From contig OY744469.1 of NCBI GenBank assembly GCA_963556145.1, positions 3,816,767 to 3,880,766 on the forward strand: a DNA stretch of 64,000 nucleotides. The letters run 5' to 3'. The translations under genes were made by a program, and so were the position numbers. The notes beneath the pieces were generated by a model that saw only the letters and a program-made list of their open reading frames with translations, had not been told where the DNA came from and searched no databases. This DNA is from Hygrocybe punicea. Lineage: Eukaryota > Basidiomycota > Agaricomycetes > Agaricales > Hygrophoraceae. Of this stretch, positions 56,363 through 64,000 are shown one piece after another. Numbering within the stretch: position 1 is the first letter of the stretch; each line of letters starts with the position of its first letter.

Positions 56363-56760
56363 TGAGCTCCAACAGCCTAAAATGATTGCATAAACACAAC
56401 TTCAAAGAAGGGGTTCACGACCCCATCTTTGGATTAAAACTATTTCTAGTAAACTAGCCAAGATCCTTAGCACTCAAATTCACCTGATGGTGCCTGTGTG
56501 CCACACTCTGATAGTTATCTAATCCAAATTCAACATAGAATTGATCAAATAGGTGTTTAAAAAAGTGTTTGCCCAGCTGACTCAGCACGAGGTTCCAGCT
56601 CTGATTGGCACCACCTTTATGTTGAAAATATATCATTTCCCTATGGAAAGTCACCCAATATTCATGAAGCAGAGAGAAATCTGATCACTCCTTTGAACAC
56701 TAATGTTTTAATCATAAAACATTCAAATATGAACAGATTTCAAAATTGGTAGGAGAGGTC
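56363..56760. other. AT-rich flank of the CACTA element
   Basis: No gene. 56570-56635 (GCTGACTCAGC..GGTTCCAGCTCTGATTGGC and ATGTTGAAAA) is an inverted relative of 12580-12645. Confidence 0.5.
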
Positions 56761-57474
56761 TTTATTTGCTGTTGGCAAAAGTGTTGGCACATCACATGAT
56801 TTTCATAAAAGTGTGCATAACTATGTTTGATTTATTGCTTGATAAATGTGTATCAGAGCACTACAACTTGTATGTAAAACTTGTAGAGGTTATTTTTCTG
56901 CATAGAATGGCTGAACTAAAATAAGAATTTGACATATAAATAATTTGAAATACCTAAATTACTCCAAAATCACTGTTTGAATTTTTCTGAGTCATTCTGT
57001 CTGGATTTATGTGTATTTATATGCTAGAAAAGTAGCATGTTATGTTCTTTGTAGTTTTGTATAGATATGAACCAAAATTAATCCTGTGAATTATGTGTGG
57101 TCCAATAACATGATATTGATTAACTCAAGATATTTATAATTCTTGAACCAAGATTTGAAATGGTAATTCTTCTTTGCAAAACCATCAAGAACATTGCATG
57201 CTACTTTTCTAGCATATAAGTAAACATGAATCCAGACAGAATGACTCAGAAAAATTCAAACAGTGATTTTGGAGTAATTTAGGTATTTCAAATTATTTAT
57301 ATGTAAAATTCTTATTTTAGTTCAGCCATTCCATGCAGAAAAATAACCTCTATAAGTTTTACATACAAGTTGTAGTGCTCTGATGCATATTTATCAAGAA
57401 ATAAATCAAACATAGTTATGCACACTTTTATGAAAATCACGTGATGTGCCAACACTTTTGCAAACAGCAATAAA
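56761..57474. mobile_element. Foldback/MITE-like palindrome
   Basis: Left arm 56761 to about 57045 starts TTTATTTGCTGTTGGCAAAA; the right arm, about 57180-57474, is its inverse at over 90% identity and ends CAGCAATAAA. The loop is about 130 bp. No coding capacity, AT-rich. Target duplication not evident. Confidence 0.65.
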
Positions 57475-57758
57475 TATAAGAGCAACTTTCTGTCTACTCA
57501 GATTTTGTTCAAGATAATTTGGCCACTTGTGGCATTTTAGGTTAATTTTTGTGTTCAAAGCAACCATTAGCCCACCTCAATTGTATTTTTACACTGTTTT
57601 TCAATGGTTTATCAGTGATCAAATCTGACTTGATCTGATGAGAGTGTGGGCAGATTACCTTTTTTGACCGTGGTTGTGAAGAAACAGAGAAACACGTCGA
57701 ACGATGGTTTTCATGTTTTCTGGCTGTCTGAGCTTTAATATCATTGTTCTTGTCTATT

Positions 57759-58929
57759 ATGGCTCGCCACCATCATGTACGACCTAGGCGCACTACTCAT
57801 CCTATGAACCCATTGGCAGTCACTGCAGTCTATCTCTTATCTATGGCTGAAGATGAAGATGAAGAATTTGTCGGCATTATGATGGCTACTTTAGCCCTAG
57901 AAAATTGGAAGAAGCAGAAGTTTTCAGGAAAATATGGGCATTGAGGGCCTTATGACCATGTAAAGTCAAATGATTTCTTTGAATTACTCCTCCATCACTT
58001 CACAGACTGGCAGTTCAAGAACTGGTTATGGTGAGTAGTACTACTACTACCAGCATGCAACCCATATCCGACTACAACTCTAGGATGTCATGGGAAGCAT
58101 TCGATCATCTTCTCAGCCTCATCAAGGATGATCCCATTTTTGTCAGCACATCACACAAACCCCAGCATCCAGTTAGATATCAACTCGCTTCATTTTTATG
58201 TCGGGCTGGGTCTGAAGATGCCCTCAAGACTGCAAGCATTATCTGCATTGCCGAAGGGACCATTTATGGCTATAGTTCACGCATTTTTTGGGCCATCAGG
58301 AACATCAGAGAGGATCATTTGGCCTGGCCTGGCCCCTCACACCGAAATTTCTTGAAAGAGGAGATGTTTGAATGGGGGTTTCCTGGCTGTATTGGTATTG
58401 GAGATGGAACACTAATTTGGATGGTAAAAAAGCTGTTAATTAATGGTTGGGCTTATTGGTGCTGCAAGAAGTACTATGCAGTGAGTAAGCCAACGTTCAA
58501 CATACATGGTCTCCTACTGATGGCATTACAGCTAGTTGTACAAGCTGTTTGTGATCACTATGGCATTTTCACTGCATATGAGTTGGGTTGGCCAGGCTCA
58601 GTCTCCGACAGCACAATATTTAAGGAATCAGATATGTGGAAAAATCGGCACAAATACTTTTCAGATGACAAGTACATTCTCGTGGATAAGGATGAGCTCT
58701 TGTTACATCTAAGTGAAGTTAGTAACTCAGTGACATGACAATTTGGCAGGCTATCTGCTCACAAAATACTCCATTCGTCCATTCAGTGATTATGATCTCA
58801 CTGATGATCCTGAGGAAGCTCATGAGCACAAGATCCGAGCTTCATGTTCCTCTCGGCGACTCTCCATTTCCAGCCGAGATTGCTCTAACTTTATCTGGGC
58901 TGTGTTGCAAGCACCACTGTCTTGAATGA
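57759..58929 (+). pseudogene. Harbinger/PIF DDE nuclease, decayed
   Basis: ATG at 57759 (MARHHHVRPRRTTHPMN). After LSMAEDEDEEFVGIMMATL and KYGH comes TGA, with GPYDHVKSNDFFELLLHHF continuing in frame. A 54-nt intron (GTGAGT..CTCTAG, about 58030-58082) joins KNWLW to MSWEAFDHLLSLIKDDPIF. The DDE core: GFPGCIGIGDGTLIWMV (first Asp), FTAYELGWPGSVSDSTIFKE (second Asp) and KYILVDK, then a broken stretch to LTKYSIRPFSDYDL and the C-terminus at 58929. Homologues would have Arg where Trp or Cys now stands (NWLW-MSW, GTLIW, WCCKKYY). It would have excised and inserted the Harbinger DNA together with the minus-strand partner gene; it is now inactive. Confidence 0.75.
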
Positions 58930-60123
58930 CTTGCTGGAGGAGATCAAGTGTTGCATCATCAGTCTTTTTCTTCTTTTTCTTCACCAAATCATCTTCAATG
59001 TCATCTGTATCAGAAATTGGAGTTGTAGTTGTGAACGCGGACAACAGCTGAGTCGTCGTGGGCACTGGTCCAGATGGAGAGGGTTCAAAAGCAACTTTAA
59101 AGGGTGCACAGCGACTCACACATCATCAATCATAGCATAATACGCTGATTCCTCAAAAGCATCAAGTGTTTTCTTCAAGAATCTTGCTTTTGCCATCTTC
59201 ACAGGTCTCTTCCGTTTCCCTTCGACACTGGTGCTTGCTTCGGGCATGCCCTTATCTGCATCCTCATTGTCTGCATTGTCTCCCTCTTCATCGCTATCCT
59301 CATCACCATCCTCTCCTCCTGTATGCTCTTGGCGATGGCGCACAGCTTTGTACATATCCCAAAAGCAATTCCACAAGTTTCTCACTTGCTCGGCATCCTT
59401 TTTTCCTTTTAGGAGAACTTGAGATATCTAGAGAAGTTAGTGAGTGCAGGTGATTTCATGCAGTGATTGGAATCTTACATGGATAAAGTCCTTAGCCTTG
59501 GAAGCACGGAAATCCTTCCATACTTTCTCGCAAGTAATATACTTTACAACAAGTGTCTTTTCATCATCCATCCATTGCCCTTTGACATTGTCTGCTGCCT
59601 TTTTGACTTGATTTGGCTTTAGTTCTTTGACTTCATCATCTGATCTGCCCTACTTTCGTCTGTTCAGTGGTCTGGATTTGGCCCCAGCACCCTTCTTTTT
59701 TCTGGCCTTAGCAACTGGTTCCTCATCGCGATGACCCTGAACTGGAATATCTTCCTTCTCGACATCCAGATTCGATGGTATCTTGTCATGGTTCAGGTTC
59801 AATGGCCTCTCTCTGACAAGGTATGGATCATGTGTTGCAGGCAATACTGGTGTGGCACTGAGACTACGACTTGGACCTTGCACAGGTGAAGGTGCTAGTA
59901 GGGGATGCTGGCCTTGGGGCAATGCCAGCAGATGATGGGGAACAGGGTGATTGCCTGAGGGTTGGAATGGGCCTGGATGGAACTGGTATGGTTGTGCAGC
60001 ATGCCCTGTGGCAGTAACTGGATGTTGACGGTGCTGCACTTCAGATTGTGTTCCTGAGATCCTTGGGAGTTGCTGAACATGAGAAAAGCCATTCGGATAT
60101 GATAGTAGTTGTGGAGGGTTCAT
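58820..60123 (-). pseudogene. Harbinger accessory DNA-binding protein
   Basis: From 60123: MNPPQLLSYPNGFSHVQQLP, a Gln/His/Pro-rich region, a basic segment (ARKKKGAGAKSRPLNRRK), then across a possible stop and introns WMDDEKTLVVKYITCEKVWK and FRASKAKDFIHISQVLLKGK, a Myb/SANT-like tri-helix region, QVRNLWNCFWDMYKAVRHRQ, acidic linker, KMAKARFLKKTLDAFEESAY and a C-terminal coiled coil (AQIKLEQSRLEMESRREEHE) ending at 58820. A one-base frame change follows MIDDV near 59115. Harbinger elements normally encode such a partner that takes the nuclease into the nucleus and onto the ends. It overlaps the convergent nuclease gene by about 110 bp. Confidence 0.65.
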
Positions 60124-60523
60124 GTCTGGAGTTGTGAGCGGTATACTTCTCTTTCTGCTACCTACTTACTACTCTACTACAAGGCCACAAGCACCCATAT
60201 TTCACGTTCTGACCACTCAAGAATAGGTTTGAAAACAGACATCTCAATTGTCATGATGTTTTTGGTTCGCTGATCCACAGTTTACTATAGCATATTTGAA
60301 ATAAAAAATATTTTTGCGAAAACATAATTTAGGGCTATTGAATACTGGGTGACTTCCCGCGGGGTAAATTTAAGATAGAATGACTTTATCCTGATGGTCC
60401 CAGCAGTCTGGACATGAAATAGTAGTTATCTTTATTCTGTTCTCTAAACCACAGCATTAAAATATGCTTTAGTTAGCATAAATTCAAGTCCCAATTAAGC
60501 GTATCAGCGCAGTCACCGTCTAC
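60124..60523. other. Spacer between two Harbinger units
   Basis: No gene. The ends of both Harbinger elements should lie here or near 57500, but I could not pair a convincing terminal inverted repeat. GGGTGACTTCCCGCGGGGTA at 60344-60363 is the most end-like word. Confidence 0.35.
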
Positions 60524-61886
60524 ATGAATGACGTTCACCATTACCTGCTTGAACAACAGGAGATTGAGAATGATCACCAGGACAACCGTAGGGCACAGCT
60601 TAATCTGGCCGTTGCATTTGTAATCGATGGTGCGGACCAAGCACGGCTCCAACGAATGAGACATCGACACCCTTCCCGCCTCTACTTGTGCCGACCCCAG
60701 CTCCTCCCCAACCCTCGCATCGCTACCCCATGGATCCAATTACGAGAAAGTAGAAGTGACCGTGCATACGTGACCACGATGGGTTTTGATGTTGCGAGCT
60801 TTGAAGCTCTTATAGCCAAGGGTTTTGGACAGCACTGGTACAAGACAGCGATCCCCCGAGGAGATATTCGTGATGGAGCTGAACCACGTCCTGGGCGCTG
60901 TTCGTTGGATGCCGATGGCGCATTGGGTCTCATACTGCATTACCTCAACTCAACCATGCGTGAAATCAGTCTGCAACAGATATTTGCATTGATTCCGACG
61001 ACGGTCTCGCGATATATTACTTTTGGTCTTCACATTCTCCTCGACACCCTCCACAAAATTGATGACGCCAAGATTGTCTGGCCTCGCCAGCTTTCCGAGT
61101 TCCAGTATGACAATGAACTTGTCCTTGCGCGTCACCCTCTTCTAGTCAGGGCATTTGCCACTATTGATGGACTCAATCTGCCTGTGCAGGTTTCAGATGA
61201 CTGTGAGATTGAGAACGCAACGTATAATGGCTGGAAGTCAGATCATTTTGTCAGCTCCGTGTTTGTATTCTCTCCCCGAGGTCAGTTGCTCTAGTGCTTC
61301 CTTTGTCTTTCAGTCTCATATAATGTGCATAGGGCCTGTCATTGCTGCCCACGTGAATGCACCAGGCAGTTGGCATGATTCTCGGGTTGCCCTGCCCATA
61401 TACGAGAAGCTGCGAACACAGACCCCCGCTGGGTATTATATTGTCGGAGATACAGCCTTTTCCCGTGGTGGAAATGGCCTCACAGGAGGCCGTATCCGTG
61501 CCCCATTGAAGTCAGGGGACAAGCTCCATGTAACACCACTCGCAATGGAGGAGCGGTTAAAGATTAACCGTCAGCTTTTGTCTTATCGCCAGACTGCAGA
61601 ATGGGGCAATCGAGCCCTGCAAGGATCTTTCGGACGGTTACGGATACCCCTCGAGGCTAAACATAAAGATGATCGTGCGGACTTGCTGGAGATATGTCTC
61701 AGGTTACACAATCTCCGCTGCCGATGGGTAGGGTTCAATCAGATCCAGTCTGTCTATGACAAGCAGTGCGATGGTAATCCTGATGAGTTACATATATGGC
61801 AACAATTTGAGGACATTCTTTTTTCGGAGCAGAGGAGGATGGATAGGGTATCAAGGTTTCACATTGTGGCAGAGTACTACGAGTAA
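60524..61886 (+). CDS. Harbinger/PIF DDE_Tnp_4 transposase, apparently intact
   Basis: Two exons, 60524-61280 and 61333-61886, with a 52-nt intron (GTCAGT..GCATAG) that preserves the frame, giving 436 residues. N-terminal helical DNA-binding part (ARLQRMRHRHPSRLYLCRPQ, helix-turn-helix around LHYLNSTMREISLQQIFALI), then the DDE nuclease: FATIDGLNLPVQ (first Asp), VNAPGSWHDSRVALPIYEKL (second Asp), YYIVGDTAFSRGG, and AEWGNRALQGSFGRLRIPL with the catalytic Glu, closing LEICLRLHNLRCR. All three acidic residues are present and there is no stop. Known role: cut-and-paste transposition into 3-bp TWA-type targets with a Myb-like partner, here the convergent gene at 62053-63976. The start is the first in-frame ATG (MNDVHHYLLEQQ). 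Confidence 0.85.
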
Positions 61887-62052
61887 GGACAGTGTACATT
61901 ACGAAGTAATGTAACAGAGGTGTTGTTACGAAACTTGTGAGAAAGGACAGTTTTGAGACAGCATAACAAGTGAGATCATAGACATTTTACGAGTAAGGAC
62001 AGTGTGAGGCCACCGTGTTTGGGCCAGTAAGGGTTAGACAGATCAGAGGAGG

Positions 62053-63976
62053 TTAGATTTTCATCGGAGAGATGGGAGGCACTTTACTGGGACTAATCAG
62101 GAGAGATAAGCCTAACCCGTGCGATGGGGTCAGTGTGAGTTCAAACGTGTCTTCAGTTGGATTGAGAGTGGGTTGCTCGAGTTTCGGCACAATGTCCAGG
62201 GTTTGCATCGGTTGAACAGCTGCGACAGAGGGTCTGTGCAGTGGAGAAAGAGCGCTCTTGAATGCATAGGTGCGTGAGAGGGCACGAGAGGGTAAGGGCT
62301 TGATTGCCCTCTCGTGGGGATCCCCATCACTCGATTCGTTGTCTGTAATCCAAATGACACTCCCACCGCCATCAGCGTAGTGGGTCTCATTGCGAAACTT
62401 GTTGCGATAGGTGCCACGGGAATGGGGCTGAGCACGGATGAGGCCTCTGGGACCATTGCTATTCATGCCCATCTCAAGCTTCAACTGCAAGAGATCTCGT
62501 GCTCGATCGGCTTCATAAACACGGCCCTGGAGTGCAGTGAGCTGTGTGCGCAAGGATTCAATAAGGACCTGAGCATCACGATGCTGCTGTGACACAACCA
62601 ATGCTTGAGTACTTGCGAGTACTCGCTGTGATCGTTCATGGTCTCGAGCCACCTCGGCAGAAGGATCAAATGCCTGTGCGATCTTGTGGACTAGATCTGC
62701 ACCATCACCTCCACGAGCATTGCGCCGAACTGGTACCTGTCCCCGAATGCCGCGCATAACAACCGGGCCTGGTTGCACCCGATCTGCTGGATTAACCGGA
62801 TCATCCTGATCACTGTTCAGGCTGATGACACTCTCATCATCACTCTCATCCTCGTCGTCTGCGATGTCCGCATCCTCTTGATCAGAGTCATCAAGATTGC
62901 GTGTGCCACCCTTGTTGTTTATCATAGCATCAATCTTCCAGCTGCACTCAACGTGAGGTGGACAAACACCATCTCCAGTCGGCTTTGGAGTCCTAACCAA
63001 CTGAAGAGACATCAGTATGGTCATTTGTCCCAGGCAGGAATAACGTACCGAACGAAACTTCTTCTCCAGTGAATCCTGAGTCCTCATTGCACGGTTATGG
63101 TTCCTCAACCAACGCGAGAAGCGCCGATGCACGGTGATCCAGCCATTCATGCCTGTAGGCAACCTCTTCTTGACCTCGTCTAGAAGAACCTTGATATCAT
63201 GCAAGGTGAAGTTTACCGCACCTTTCGGTCGTCCACGTTTCGCTGTAGGCCTAAGGCTGTCTTCATCAGAGTCGGCATAAGCCTTGCGCTTAGTACCTTG
63301 TTTACGGGACCGCTCGTTCACAGCCTTTTTCTTTGCAACAGGGCCACCTGATGCTTCTCTCCCTTTGCGTCGTGCACCAGCCACCTTTTCAGTTGCAGCA
63401 CGACGGGGGGCTTTCGAAACATGCTCCACATCACATGCAGCGCCTCCATTGGTCACACTCAATTGAGCAATAGACGTGTACGGCAGAGAGGTCATGCTGC
63501 CATTTCCATGCATGGACATTGAGCTGTCACAGTCGTATGGCGCCTGTGCTGACATTGAGCACATATTCTCCCAATCGTTATGGCGAGTCTGGAAGCTGCA
63601 AATCAGATGGGAAGATATAGAGTAAAGGAACACATACGGGGTAATGATCCCATTGATTAGGAAGACCGCCATACTGGGCATTCAACGGATTGTGCACCTG
63701 ATATACTATTAGCAGGTGTATGGTGTATAGTGTACGACTTACCGTAAGAGGTGTGAACGGTTGCCGATCTAGAGGGTGATGCGGCGGAGAATCATTACGT
63801 ATCTGCAAAGGCTTCAGCTTTATTCTTGTATTGTAAAGAGCATGACGTACTGGGGCAAGAGCCATGGGTACGGCACCATTGTATGGCACCCAGCGGTTGC
63901 GGGAATTTTGGTAAACCGAGTCGGCTCTGGTTTCAAATGGACGGGCAAGCTCATGAAGAGTCGGCAAAGGGAGCAA
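62053..63976 (-). CDS. Harbinger accessory protein with Myb/SANT-like (DUF6818-type) domain
   Basis: Probable DNA-binding partner of the nuclease at 60524. First exon from 63976 (MLPLPTLHELARPFETRADS; could start beyond the window), introns near 63741-63697 and 63640-63590, then TRHNDWENMCSMSAQAPYD. A basic nuclear-type region (KRKAYADSDEDSLRPTAKRG) precedes the tri-helix domain NFTLHDIKVLLDEVKKRLPT, GWITVHRRFSRWLRNHNRAM, SLEKKFR, intron, VRTPKPTGDGVCPPHVE, then acidic (DSDQEDADIADDEDESDDES) and a coiled coil (SQQHRDAQVLIESLRTQLTA). Stop at 62053. No break recognised. It converges on the nuclease with 166 bp between stops, the same layout as the decayed pair at 57759-60123. Confidence 0.7.
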
Positions 63977-64000
63977 GCTTGAGGGATTGGGTGTGGAGGA
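63977..64000. other. Window end
   Basis: The right terminal repeat of the second Harbinger element is not visible and probably lies beyond the window. Confidence 0.3.

Overview
The window looks like nuclear DNA of a mushroom-forming basidiomycete (Agaricomycete). The evidence is short introns of about 37-75 nt with GT..AG ends, fungal gene families (a Zn2Cys6 regulator, Tsr4/PDCD2, a CCCH-CUE-like-Smr protein), and mushroom-type mobile elements (Tnp2/CACTA, Harbinger, hAT, a Tad-like LINE, Copia). Only about 8 kb (13.2-21.1 kb) is conventional host gene space. The rest is layered transposons and repeats. No rRNA, tRNA or CRISPR array was recognised.

Layout. 1-7.2 kb: a 1.65-kb repeat with TGTTACG..CGTAACA ends, two copies facing each other around a 2.5-kb interior with a broken reverse-strand gene, plus a third truncated copy. 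7.2-13.1 kb: AT-rich, almost gene-free; a nested foldback element (8728-12311) with a series of CACATGTG palindromes, a MITE at its centre, and another MITE (12519-12980). 13.2-21.1 kb: host genes (transcription factor on the minus strand; Tsr4/PDCD2 and Smr genes on the plus strand). 21.8-33.5 kb: retroelement graveyard (Copia 3' end, GC-rich decayed low-complexity ORF, a 5-kb LINE) and a 1.17-kb non-autonomous hAT with a perfect 8-bp target duplication.

34021-56359 is the centrepiece: one 22.3-kb CACTA-type element with 503-bp terminal inverted repeats starting CACTGCTGACACC and a 3-bp ATT target duplication. It carries a Tnp2 transposase (one apparent frameshift) and at least six other genes: a coiled-coil/acidic protein split by a complete 3.5-kb hAT, a small unknown protein, an apparently intact TET/JBP-family 2-oxoglutarate dioxygenase (DNA 5-methylcytosine oxidation family), a small acidic protein, a WD40 protein with a C-terminal membrane segment, and a large protein of unknown function. 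Several of these genes are preceded by the same module: one long hairpin with a conserved loop, then an array of about 24-bp palindromes. Both hairpin families show compensatory base changes between copies.

56.4-64 kb: an inverted-repeat foldback, then two Harbinger-type elements. Each has a plus-strand DDE nuclease gene converging on a minus-strand DNA-binding partner gene. The first is decayed, the second looks intact and may run off the window end.

Many transposon genes carry TGA stops and Arg-to-Trp/Cys/Gln changes of the kind expected from C-to-T change at CpG (CGA to TGA, CGG to TGG). The TET/JBP gene and the second Harbinger nuclease are free of recognisable stops.
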